64,000 bases of DNA, taken from the NCBI GenBank assembly GCA_020747065.1, contig JAGMVK010000007.1:992001-1056000 (forward strand). Direction: 5' to 3'. Position 1 is the stretch's first letter, and each line of letters begins with the position of its first letter. Below the pieces are notes generated by a model, which worked only from the letters and a program-made list of their open reading frames with translations, had not been told where the DNA came from and made no database searches. Position numbers and translations under genes: made by a program. Shown here piece by piece: positions 34,667 to 47,675 of the stretch. Source of the DNA: Cadophora sp. MPI-SDFR-AT-0126. Its lineage: Eukaryota; Ascomycota; Leotiomycetes; Helotiales; Ploettnerulaceae.

Positions 34667-34888
34667 TGTAACATTGAAGTGACGGAAGTGCTGGAAATAG
34701 GGGTACTCAGGTTTAGCCGGAATATTACCGGACGGAAGCCGGACCAGATTCGTGTATATATAGGACCGCTCCTCCTGTAAGGGCTCTTTACCTTCTTATT
34801 TCCTTTATACTAAACTTATAATATTATTATTTACTTACCCTTTTACTCTTATACTTAATACTATACTTAGTAATATTATGTTGTTATA
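34667..34888 (+). repeat. 5' LTR of the gypsy element
   Basis: 222 bp, starting TGTAACATTG and ending GTTATA (GTTACA in the 3' copy). It aligns without gaps to the LTR at 42206-42427; I count about 27 differences, all transitions. The outer half is better preserved than the inner half. Confidence 0.93.
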
Positions 34889-37800
34889 TTAAATAAGAAG
34901 GTTACTTTTACTGGAAATAGCTTATATAATATCCTACTACCTAGAAGATATAATTGATTGATTCTTATTTAAATTACCTTTAATTACTATTCTTAAAGAG
35001 TTAGGATTCTAGAGATCTCCTAAATAAATTAATAAACTAGGGTTTAGTTTTGCTTATTATAAATTAGTATAATTAGAGTAAAGTAGTCTTTATTAATAGA
35101 GATTCTAAATAATTCCCTTTATATAGAGACTGCTATAAATAAATTTAAAGTATTATAATTATTACTATTAGAACTCTTAAGTTTATAAAACTTTCTTAAA
35201 TTACCTTTGTTCTTTTTTGGAATATAATTGCGTAACTCCTACTACTTATAAAGTTATAGTGTATAAAAATTACTTTAATACTAATATTCCTTACTAGGAA
35301 ATTGTAAAGTGTTTCCTTAATACTCTTAGAATCCCTATTTTGGGACTAATTTAAATTATGCTTAAATCTTTTTTTATTTCTATTATGAATACTACTAATA
35401 TAGTAGGTCTATTTAGTAAAGTTATTAATAATACTCTTAATTCTTTAACTCTAATTGGAAGCTTTTTTAACTATAGAATTTAAGGTAATAAAGATAAAGA
35501 TTACGTAAACTAAAATAAGAGAGACTTTAGTAATCTAAATATATTAAGAGGAATTATCTAATCTATAAAGAATCGAAATCGTACTTAAGAGGCCTTCTTA
35601 ATTTATATCAAGTAATTACTAATTTCCGCTTAAGTTACGCTAGTAGCACTCCCTACTAATCCTACCTTAATTCTCCTTAGAACCTTACTATTAATTATTT
35701 GATTAATGGAAAGAGACGAATCCATAAATTAGAGTAAATGTACTCTATTTGAGCTAAAAAATACCCCCCTTACTATATTCGGGGCGGAATTGGATATCCC
35801 TTGGGGACTTAAGGTATAACTTATAGAAAAGATCTCTCCCTTAGATAATAAAACTAACTTAATATTTAAGTAATAGAAAGCTTTAATTAAAAATTAATTA
35901 GAGGTTAACGCGAGTTTTTACCTAAATACTTGAGTATAGTAAGCTTTAGTATAGGGATTAATTACTAGCCTAGTCTGCTCTTACTTAGAGCTTTAATACT
36001 TGTCTGAAACTGATATATTTTAGATAGCCTTGGAAATAATTTCTTTACTAGAGACTTACTTTCTTATTAGAAATAAAGCCTACGAGACTTGTACTAAGTT
36101 CTTTAATATAAGTATGTAAGAACTAGACTATATACGCAAAACCTTTACTTAATTTTGTGTAAGATTCTAAAATACTATAATCTAAGGAAACATAACTTAT
36201 ATAAAATAGTTCTTCTTTATATAGCTTAAAATCACTTCCTAGCTTTGTACTACTACTACATTAATTAAGAACTTATAGTAAGACAACTATATAGCGATAG
36301 TAACTCATCTTATCTTAATTAATACTAATAAGTAATAGAATACGTAACTTAACCCATTTCTTACTAGCCTTTGTAAATTAGACTCTTCCCAAAGGGTAGC
36401 TAGATTAGGCCTCTTTTAGAAGACTTCCGGACTACTTACTTCTTAACTAGTACTTAAACCTACTTCTTCTCCTAACGCTCTCTTTTATTATTACTTAATA
36501 TCGTAGACCTTTGCAATTCTTACCCTATTGTATTAGAAGAGTACGTAGAAACTTTAGGAAGGTTCTAGTAATCCGTAGATAAAGTATTATAAGTATAGAA
36601 AGTTTAAATACTATAAGTTAGACTATTCTAAATCAACTAAGGTTTAGGTCCTTAATAAGAAGGAAGTTAATAATAATACTAAAGGAATAATAAAGAGTAA
36701 GGAAAATTAAATATAGGAAAATAAAAAGGCCTAAGAAAAGACTCTTTCTTAGGCTTATATAAATATGATTTATTAAAACTCGATTTGAACTCTCTAATAG
36801 GGGGGAAGTAGTTTATAGTTAATTATATATTTAGTATAAATGGATTAGGAGTTATACTCTCTATATTAGTAGATACTAAAGTAAACGGTTATCTCTTTGT
36901 GAATCGGACTATATTTATACGCCTTTTGAGAGTATTAGGAGTAAAGATTTAGTCCCTTCTGTATACTATACTAATCTGTGGTTTTTAGAACTCTATTTAA
37001 AGCCACGCTACCTACTATATGTATTTACACTTAATAATTAATAATTAATACGTGTATAATTATCCCTTTATAATCCTTAACCTAAGAAAGTAAGATATAA
37101 TAATAAGTATTAAATAAATATATCGATTTCATCTTAAGTTATAAATAGACTAGAATCGATTTTTATAGCTATCTAATTACCTACTTATTAAATAATAGTC
37201 TTAGGAGCTAGTCTTGCCCTTTCCATGTATATAGTTTCCTTTACAATAAGACTATTAGAGTAATATAAACTATAAAGATTTAGTAATCTAAAAGGATAAG
37301 ATGTAATGAAAATATCTCCCTTTTATAATTTAAATACTAAAAGAATATCTTCTCTAAATCGCTCCTAAACTAACCTTAATATTATCTCTTATAAGTAAAG
37401 GACCTTTATAGGTTCGAAAATTAAAATATAAACTATTAAAAATACTACTTATATTTATATTTATTTATAAGATTAGTATAAATACTTTTTATTTTAATAT
37501 AAAATATAAAGATACTAAGTTCTTTTAAACTAGTATCTATAAGATAGACTATATCTTATAGAAATAATATAAACTAAAAAATCTTAATATTACTTGATTT
37601 ATATCTAAAAAGCTTCTGAAATAGTACTAATATCTAAAGTTAGTATTTTCTAAGAAAGATATAAATACTCTTCTACTTTATTAATATTATAATTATAAGA
37701 TTTATTTTAAGGGATCATTACCTAACGCTTATTCTTCTTTTTATTATTAATTAATAAAGGAGCTTAAAGTAATAAAGGAGTATTTCCTAGAGAATTTAAA

Positions 37801-40800
37801 TAAGGGTTTTATTAAATTAAGCTAGAGTCTATTTATATTACCTATACTCTTTATTAAAAAGCCTAATGGAGGCCTGCGATTTTATATTAATTATCGTAAG
37901 CTAAATGCTCTTATATAAAAAAACGCTTATCTAATTCCCTGAATCGACGAGCTCCTTGCTAAAGTATCAAATATAAAGATATTTATAAAATTGGATATTC
38001 GAGCCGCCTTTAACTGTATCCGTATAGACCTAGTCTTTAAGGAGTATACCACGTTTCGGACTAGATATAGATTATATAAGTGTAAGGTACTATTATTTAG
38101 CCTTTATAATAGACTTAGTATATACTAATGTTATATAAACAATGTACTCCTTAATTACTTAGATAACTTCTGTATAGCTTACTTAGATAATATCTTAATT
38201 TACTCTAAATTTATAGGGGAATACTAGGCTTATATAGAATCTGTACTAAAGCGTTTAATGGAAGCCGGATTGTAAGTTAATATTAAGAAATGCGAATTCT
38301 ATATTACTTATACTAAGTACTTGGGTTATATAGTAATTACTGAGGGTATTAAGGTAGATTCGGAGAAGGTTGAACTATTACGTAACTGAAAGTACCTTAA
38401 AACTATAATAGCTATTAAGTTATACCTAGGGTTCTGTAGTTTTTACTAATAATTTATACGTAACTTTGGGCTTATTACTAAACCTTTATCTACGCTTACT
38501 TAACTTATAGTAATTTGGAATTAGATAGAAGAGTGTTATATTATATTTAAAGAGCTCTAAAAGTAGTTACTATTAATTTAATAGATTTACTATTTCTAGC
38601 TGGAATTACCTATTAAGCTAGAAATAAATACTTTTAATAAGGTAATTACTAGAGTAGTATTATAATAGTATAATAATAAATAATAGTACTTACTTGGATT
38701 CTATTTGCATGTACTTAATAGTTATGAACTAAATTAGGAAATCTATAATAAAGAACTATACGCTATTATGAAAAGCTTTTATAAGTAGCGCTTAAAATTA
38801 ATATTCCGTTAGAATAGAATTAAGGTATATTTAGACTATTACTCTCTAAAGTACTTTATAATTACTAAAGTGCTTACTACTAAGTAAGCTTATTAGATGG
38901 AATTTCTCTTTGACTTTAATTTTTAAATTATATATACTCTTAGTAAAGATAATTAAAGGGCGGATATTTTAAGCTATTAGGAATAGAATTTAGAAGTATA
39001 AAAATAAGTTTAGAAAGATAATTAAAGCTAAATCCTACTAGTACTAGAAAGGCTTAACCCCCGTATTAATTTTAAGCTAGTAGAATAGTTTGTTTTCTTT
39101 ATAATTATAGTATCTCTCTCACTATTAACTACTACTAAGGCAGAAGCTTTTTTAAATACTTCCTTAAACTCTTTTAATTTTATTAAAAAGCTTTGTTAGG
39201 ATAATTATACTACTTTTACTAACGTGTGAAAATCCTTACTTAAAGATTACTTAATTAAGGATGGACTTCTATTCTTTAAAGATTAATTCTATATATAATA
39301 TAATATTCTCTTTTATACTAGGTTAATTAAAGAAGTGTATAATTAGCTATCTATTACTTACTCTAGTAGGTTGAAGATATATTAATTCTTAGTCCTAAAG
39401 TACTATTAGATTAGAATAGATTTGAACTATAATTAATACATAAGAAATTACTAAGTCTATTAATTCTTATATTTTAAGTATTCTAAATAGTAAGGCTTTT
39501 TTTACTTATTACTAATTCTAAGTTATTCTATATAGTATTTATATATAGATTATAAGAATTTCTTAAAAGATAAGTATAATTATAATAGAATCCTAGTATT
39601 TATTAATTGCCTGAGAAAGGATTTTGTAATAATTCCTTATTACTAAGATATTAATATACGTGGTACTACTAAATTCTTTATTTAGTAAATCTACTAATTT
39701 AGATATATTCCGGAGTTAATTATATTAGATTAAGGGCTGTAGTTTGTCTTATTGTTTTAAAAAGAATTTTGCTTAATTATTAGTATTAAAGTTAAGCTTT
39801 CTATAGTATATTATAAGGAGACTAATAGTTAAACGGAGATTATGAATAAGTATATTAATTAAAGATTATAGCTATTTATTAACTTCTACTAAGATAATTA
39901 GAGTAAACTAATTCTATTAATAGATTAAGCTTAAATAACTCTTCCTTATACTTCTATTAGTATAGCCTTGTACTAGCTTAAATTTGGATTAGATCTAAGA
40001 AATAGTTAGGATTAGAACTCTCTTAAAACTATTACTTCTCTAGAAAGGCTTAACTACTATAATACTAAAGTAGTAGTAGAATATATAAAAGAGGCGTGGG
40101 AGTTAACTAAATCGAATATATAGGCTATATAGGATTGTATAGTAAGGACTATAAATTAATATCGCAGATTTATTAATTTCTAAGTAAGTGATAAAGTATA
40201 CTTATTTACTAAGAACCTTAAAAGCTATTAATTAAGCTATAAGTTTAATAATTAATAGGAAGGGTTATTTAAAATCCTATGTTAAGTAGGGAACTCTTAT
40301 TAGCTTTAATTACTTATAGGATTAAATATTTATAATATATTTATTCCTAAGCTATTATTCCAGGACTTAAATAACTCTTTACTTAATTAGGAATAGCCCT
40401 GAAACCCTCTTAAGGTAATTAAGGGATAAGAAGAATAGGAAGTGTAAAAAGTTCTTATATTGTAATTATACTATAATACCTTAAAGTATTAAGTTAATTA
40501 AGTAGGCTATGATCTTAATACTATATAGTATAATGTATCTAATTTAATAGAGTTGCCTTATAAATTAAGAGATTTTTATTAAGTTAACTCTTTTACTTTA
40601 GGACTACTCTAAAACCTATTTAAATAATTAGCTATATAGAAGAATAAAAAAAAAAATTATAATTACTTAAAAAATAATAAATTAATTAGTAAAACAGTAA
40701 AATAAGATTTAATTTAAACTATTTAAATACCTTTTAATTTAAAGCACTAATACTGTAGTCTTATAATTATACCCTAGTTAGAATATTTCACTAGTTTTAC

Positions 40801-42205
40801 TATAGGGGGCTACTTTTATATAAGAAGTCTAATTGAAGGTATAGTTATAAAGAACTAACAACGAAGTTAATCTGAAACAGGGCTTATTCTCCTCTTATTC
40901 CAAGTTATTTAGAATCTCCTCTCCCTTCCTTGCGCTACTAGGGCATCTATTACTTCGAGTTACCTAAAAATAGGCCAGTAACTCTCCCTTCTTCTCCTCC
41001 CCCTTTACTCTTTTACGCTTAATACTACTATAATGAATAGTCTTAACTACCTTAGTAGTACTAGTAGTAATCTCTTTTCGGATTTAGCTTAGGACTAAAA
41101 CTAGACCTTATTTATATATTAATTAGAGGTTATTCTAATCTTATATAAGGGAAAATAAGTATATTTAAAATTAAATCTTTATCTTAAATAAAAATAATTA
41201 TAAGTAAAACTTATAATAAAAGAAAAAGATAAAAGAAAAGGGAATAACTTATAGCTTATTATATAACTAGATCTATAATAGCTTAGTGAAAAGTACGGGT
41301 TTTCTTTAATAACTCTAATTATAACTTATCTTATATTTTAGGGGTATTAGTAATAGTAATATATAATCTGGTATTAATTTCTTAGGAGGTAAAAATAATA
41401 CTCTTATTATCTTTAGTAATAATAGTGAGGGAGAGCTTATAATATTCTTTAGTTATATAGTACGGAATTTAGTATATAAATTAGTATTTTAGCTTATTTA
41501 GATTATAATTAAACTATATTTATAATAATTAGGATTTAGGAAAAGGAAATAGAGAGTACTTACGGGATTATACTTTTCTACTTACTTTTTATAGTATATA
41601 TACTTTTTACTTTTAGTACTATTAAACTTGTAAATATGGTCTAGTTCTGTAGCGAGTAGATGAATATATTAGATATAATGCTTATAGTAGGCGGACTTAA
41701 AGGCATTAATGGGAATTAGAGTAGGTATTATTTATATTAATACACTAAATTAACTCTGAATTACTATTAAACTACTAGGAATTCAGAACTTAACTTACTC
41801 TTAAATTACTTATTTTATTTAATACAGACTATTAAAATATATTAGTAATATATATAGATTAATAAATCTCTATATATAAGGTTTACTTATAGAGCTTAAA
41901 ATTATAATTATTTAAAGAAGAAAGTCAGAATTCTGGAGATTTACGCTATTAAGTACTATAATATATATAATAGTAAGTAATTATGGCCTTACTAAACTTA
42001 ATTTAAATACCTTTTAAATAGCTTTATAGTTAAGTTACTACCTTACTTATTACTACTATTATTATTAACTAATACTACTAAATTAATACTTTTTCTAGAA
42101 TTTCCCTATTAAAGCTATATATCTTTATTATTTTATATAATAATAATTCTATATGGAAATACGATTTAGAGCTTAGGGGTAAGCTCTCTTATAAGAGGGG
42201 AGTGA

Positions 42206-42427
42206 TATAATATTAAAGTAACGGAAGTGCTGGAAATAGGGGTACTTAGGTTTAGCCGGAATATTACCGGACGAAAGCCGGACCAGATTCGTGTATATAT
42301 AGGACCGCTTCTCCTATGAGGGCTCCTTACCTTCTTATTTCCTTCGTACCAGACCTATAATATTACTATTTGCCTACCCTCTTGCTCCTATACTTGATAC
42401 TGTACTTAGTAATATTGCGTCGTTACA
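42206..42427 (+). repeat. 3' LTR of the gypsy element
   Basis: 222 bp, starting TATAATATTA (TGTAACATTG in the 5' copy) and ending GTTACA. Here too the outer (right) half keeps more G and C than the inner half. It is flanked on the right by the target duplication TTAGT. Confidence 0.93.
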
Positions 42428-42432
42428 TTAGT

Positions 42433-45260
42433 TCTCTTTTAAAAATAACTACTTACTTCAGAATTCCTAGAGCTTCGCCTACTGTAATACTTTATCTTAT
42501 AAGTATAAAAATAATATAAAATCTTAGTTTTTATATTAAAAGTTAAAAATTCACCTATAAATAACTTTTTTGTTAATAAATAAAACTATTTTAAATTTAA
42601 ATTATATAAGATTTATATAGAAATCTTAAGTTTTAAAATGTTCTATTATAAATATAGTTGTAGTTATTTATTATTATTAGTATAGTTTTAAATATAAACT
42701 AGGAATTAAACGTGATATATTAATATATATATATATAAAGCTTAATAGTTTAGAAAATCTATATATTTCTAAGAGAGAGTAAGAGATACTTATAATAGTA
42801 GAGTCTTACGATAGAGTCTTAGAATAAATACTCTCTTTTAGAATAATTTCTAGATATTTGCTTAAGCGAGATTAAGCTCTAGCTCTAGCTCTAATAGAAA
42901 TTAATAAAACTAATAAAGACTTAAGTATCTTTAATACTCTTAAATATTAACTAAATTTTAATTATATTAATTCGTCTATTTTTAACACTTTATTTAGAGA
43001 TATTATATACCCTAGAAACTTTATACTTTAAGTATTAAAAGAGTATTTTAATAATTTAATAAAGAGATTAGTCTATTATAACTTAGCTAAGATCTAGTAA
43101 ATGTAATCTTTATATTTAAATTAATTAATTAAATATATTAGAATATTATTAAAATAAACGATATAAAAGATATTTATTAGTTCTATTAGTAAACTATTAA
43201 TATATACTTAAAATATCGTCGATATATTAGATAATTTAAATAATGTAATATAATATTTATAGTACTTATAATAAGTACGAAATATAATATTTTATTTATT
43301 TATTTCTTTAATTTTAACTTGAAAGTAGATATTTTTAAAAATTTAAGCTTATAAAGACCTTTACTTCTTAAAGTCTATTTAACGTCTTATTAACTAATAG
43401 TAGAGAATATCGATTTTTAATTATAATTTCATTTAATGCTTAATAATTAATATATAATTAAACACTACTATATTTCTTTAATATAAATAAATAAAAACTA
43501 CTTATAAGACTCTTACTTTTTTATATTTAATCTTTAACTTTAGAGGACTTAAGATATTCTTAGAGAATCTTTAATTCTTTTTTAGAAAGATTATAAATTA
43601 AGAAGTATAAAGGTCTTACGCTTAATTTTAAGTTAATAGTATATTAGTAACTTTTAAATAAGAGTAAGTTATTTCTCTATTTCTTAGAAAATATATCTTT
43701 AAAGTAATAATATTATTAAGAAATAATAAATAAATTACTAGCTTTTAACAAGTACGTTACATTTAAGTTTAATATAAGAGTATATATAAGAGATTCTTTT
43801 TAAGTAACAAGTTAAGTAAAGGCTTTATAGTTTATAATATTAATATTATATAATTCGTTTAATTGATAAAGAAACTTCTATTATCTTATTTCAAGGTTAA
43901 TTTATAGGTTAATTTCTTTCAACTAAGACTATTTTAGGATTAAATTAATATTTAATATATCGATAATTTATAACTAGAATATATCTAGTTTCGTTTACTT
44001 AAGTATATTTATAACTTTTACTTATATAAGAGTAGTTCTATAAATAATACTTTTATTATAAAGAAGAGTCTAGAATATCTTTAAACCTTTACTAGTAAGT
44101 TATAAATTATATTCTTTTATTATTAATTTTAATATAAAATTATTTTTAGCTTTACTATTAATTAAAGTAGTAAGTATCTTTTACTCTCTGCTTATTAAAA
44201 TCTCTAACTTAATTTTCATTTACTTAGTTATTAACTTTAGAGAAGATATAAAGACTATTATAAGTTATAGGCTTTTTAGTGTTTATTCTTTAAATTATTA
44301 ATAATTGCCTTAGAGCATTTATTAAAGTAGTATTTATACTTCTTATAAGAGAAGTATTAAATCTTCGGCTTATTTTAATTACTTAACGTATATTAAATAC
44401 AAAGTTTATTTAAATTTAACTTATTTATTTATTATATTAACTAGAGATTATTATATTAAGTAGAGATTATTATATTAAGTAGAGATTATTATATTAAGTA
44501 GAGATTATTAAACTTTTTATTAGTTTTTTTGATAGATTACTAAAAGACTTCTCTTTTCTTTCTTTAAAATCCTTTAGTTTCTTATTACGTCTTTTAAGTA
44601 ATATATATACCCTTTAAAAAGTAAGTAATAGTTAAAATAACTTATTCTTTTATTTAAAATATATATATTTATCTTCGGTAAACGATTTACTAGTAAATCT
44701 ATAAATAAATCTTATTAAAAAAGATATTTTATAATTAATATAAGATAAAGGACTTAATTTATTATTATTTCTTTTTAAAGTAACTAAACTTATAAATAAG
44801 TTAATTAAGCTTCTATTACGTTTTTATAAGCTTTAAATTAATAACTTATTTTTAAACGAAAAATATTTAAAGATTCTTTAAAAACTCTTTATAGTCCCTG
44901 TAAATTATAGTTATAAGCTTCTTTAGATTATATTTCTTAGATTTTTTTTAAATACTTACTAACTCCTATTAAATTATTATTACTATCTATTTAATCTTAA
45001 CTATATTATTAGCGTATCGTTTAATATTATAATTAAAAAACATAATTATATACTTATAAGTACTTTATAAGTTCTCTATAGCTCTTTTCTTTATATTCTA
45101 AGAGTATTATATATTTATTCTTTTCTTAGCGAGGAATTAGAAGCTCGTTTACTATAGCTTATCGATTCTCTTCGATATTATTATTATTTATAAATACTTT
45201 AACTTCTTAGGTTTAGAGAAGTAGTACTTTTATTATTACTTCTTTAAGATATTAAACGAA
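42433..45260. repeat. AT-rich relics with an LTR fragment and a short tandem repeat
   Basis: About 2.8 kb of degraded sequence. From roughly 42,676 to 42,790 it matches the first half of the copia LTR in reverse orientation (AAGCTTAATAGT ... CTATATATTTCTAAGAG). The remainder has no identified protein motif. At about 44,440-44,512 a 19-bp unit (TAGAGATTATTATATTAAG) is repeated nearly four times. Confidence 0.55.
44440..44512. repeat. 19-bp tandem repeat
   Basis: Nearly four consecutive copies of TAGAGATTATTATATTAAG; the last copy is truncated. The first copy differs by one base at its start. It lies inside RIP-degraded sequence. Confidence 0.85.
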
Positions 45261-47675
45261 ATTATTACTATATAATTTCTAAAAGAAAGTAAGAAGTATT
45301 AAATTATATAGCACTCTAAAACGCTACTAAATCGTCTTTAAATATAATTCTCTTACTTCTATTTTAGCTAAGATATACTTTATATAAATTTATAAACTAA
45401 TATTAGTAAATCTTCTTTTTAAAAAATAATTTGTAAGTGAATTTTTATTATAAAAGTAAATCTTAATTTTAAAAGTAAATTTTTATTCTAAATTATAAAG
45501 AAAATAATTATTAAGAATAATTATATACATATATATATATATATAAATATAGAATAAGTATATTAAACGTAAAATTATAAAAGTATTATAATTTAAAAGA
45601 TCTTTGATTTTAGCTTAAAAGTTATATATTAAGAGTAGTTAATATAATCTATTAAAAGATAATAGTAGATAAATAATACTAAGCGAGGTTATTACTAACT
45701 ATATAAAATCATGATTTTTTTTATTTTAAAGTTCTCTCTTTAAGTAAATATTAAAGAATTAGTTATAAGTATATAAAACTTATTAATTTAATTTTTTTTA
45801 GTAATATTTTATTATAAGCTATATTAAATTAAATAAGTAAAAGTAAGTATAAAGAATAAAAATAATTATAAATAATTTTATAATAAAATAAATATTAATA
45901 TAAATAGTACTTGTACTAATATTATTTAAAGCTCTTACTATTATTAACTAAAAGTACTATATTTATTATATTTAATTTTTAGCAAAGAATCTTACTTACG
46001 TCTACGTCTTTAATAAGTAAAAAAGTAAGAAATACTTATATTATACTAAAAAGAAGTTCTTATATAATTTCATAGATATTTTTTTAAGGTCTTAAATTTT
46101 AAATTACTTTAAATATAATTCGTAGCTAACTTATATATAATTTCTCTAATTCTTAGATACTAACTTAGGTACTAAGAACTTACTTATATCTTTCTTAGTA
46201 AAAATACTACTATTATTTTTATTATTACTATAGCTATTAATACAAATTTTTAAATTACGATTATTAAACTACTAAAAACTTAAAATAATATAAGTTTAGT
46301 ATTATTAAAAAAGAATTATATTTTTTATATTCAAATAGTAAATCTTACTAAATATTAATTCATAGATAATTCTTTTTTTTACTCTTAAATTTTTTCTAAA
46401 TATATTTTATTTTATATATAATTAAATACTTTTATACAATTATAAGTAAATTCACTTTTATATAAAAAAGTAAGTAAAGGTAAACTTTAATTACAATTAT
46501 TACTTATCGTAATAGTATTAAGCGTAAGAGCTTTATAAGAGAGAATAAAAATAAAGATAATATTTACTCTTAAATAAAGAAAGCTTAGAGTAAACGTCTA
46601 AGTAGAATAAGAGAAAAGGCTTTTGGTAAGAAGTTAATTAATTTAGCTACTACTTACTAATAAAAAAGTAAGTTCTATTTTAAAAAGACTTTGTAATTAG
46701 TTTTTTATAATAGTACTTTTTTTTATACTAGTATATAAAAGTAGTCTCTTATAATAAAATTAATATTTAATTTTTATTAAAGTATTATCGTAAGACTACT
46801 TATTAGTACTTTAAATTAAAGAATAATTAATTGTAATTTAAACTTATTTTCTTTTTTATATCTGAAATAAAAATAAAAATATTTAAAAGTAATTAATAAG
46901 AGTTATAAGAAAATTATAATAAAGAAACATTACCTTTTATATGAAATTCTTTTATTACTTTATTAAATTAGCTTTATTAACTTATAAGCTTAATTTAAAA
47001 ATTAAATAAGTTTTTAATTTTATATTAAGTAGTTTTTAAACTTAATTCTTTATTTTAATAATTAAAGTATTAGTATTAATTAGCTCTTAAAGAATTTTAT
47101 TTAGTATTATTTTTATTATTATATTAGTAAAATTATAAGTTCTATTAATTTAATAAATCTTTATTAATTTCTAACGCTTATATAATTAATAAATTACTAT
47201 TATATGAATTATTAAACGTTTCTTTTTTGTAGTACTATACTTAATAATATACTTATAAAGAGATAAAGAGTTTATATATATTATAATAAAAAGCTATAAA
47301 GACTAAGTCTATTAGTTATTATATTAATAATAATTTCTAAAATGATTTATATATTAATTTCTATTATATAATATATGATTCTAACGTAAGTATAATATAT
47401 ATTACTCTTTATATTTATAAAACTTATATAAATAATATTATTAAAAAAATTAAATTTTATATTCTTTTTTATTTTTATTTTATTACTATTAAAATCTTAA
47501 TTTATAAATTTAAATTCTTATTATTATTAAATAATTTATTAATAAAGATATAAAACTTAGTATAGTATAAATTTATTAATATATATCGTAAATCTTACTT
47601 TAAATTATTTCTTTATTATTAAAAGTATTAGTTTAAAGTTTTTATAATTTTTACTATTAAATCTTGATATTAAGT
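45260..47675 (-). mobile_element. Truncated inverted copy of the copia-type element
   Basis: This segment is the reverse complement of the 3' part of the copia element at 54746-62371. Its left end is a partial LTR (about 45,265-45,402), followed by the same sequence that precedes the 3' LTR in the full copy (AGTAAATCTTCTTTT). Further matches can be followed: 45,895-46,060 to about 61,540-61,690; 46,620-46,830 to about 60,730-60,900; 47,160-47,280 to about 60,300-60,420; 47,400-47,670 to about 59,890-60,150. The copy then stops abruptly near 47,675, so the 5' two-thirds are missing. It is more AT-rich than the full copy, which suggests that it is older or was hit harder by RIP. Confidence 0.82.

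Larger units (their letters stand above)
34667..42427 (+). mobile_element. Ty3/gypsy LTR retrotransposon, full length, RIP-mutated
   Basis: The element is 7,761 bp, with 222-bp LTRs at both ends and the 5-bp target duplication TTAGT at 34662-34666 and 42428-42432. The coding part is full of stops but the order is clear on the plus strand. Reverse transcriptase is recognisable near 37860-38480: GGLRFYINYRKLNAL, KLDIRAAFN, EYTTFRTRY, YLDNILIYSK (the YxDD region with a changed residue), KKCEFYI and YLGF. RNase H and integrase follow up to about 40.3 kb. A purine-rich tract (AAGAGGGGAGTGA) precedes the 3' LTR at about 42,193-42,205. A long non-coding tail of roughly 1.5 kb lies between the integrase part and the 3' LTR. 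No gene in it can be functional. Confidence 0.93.
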
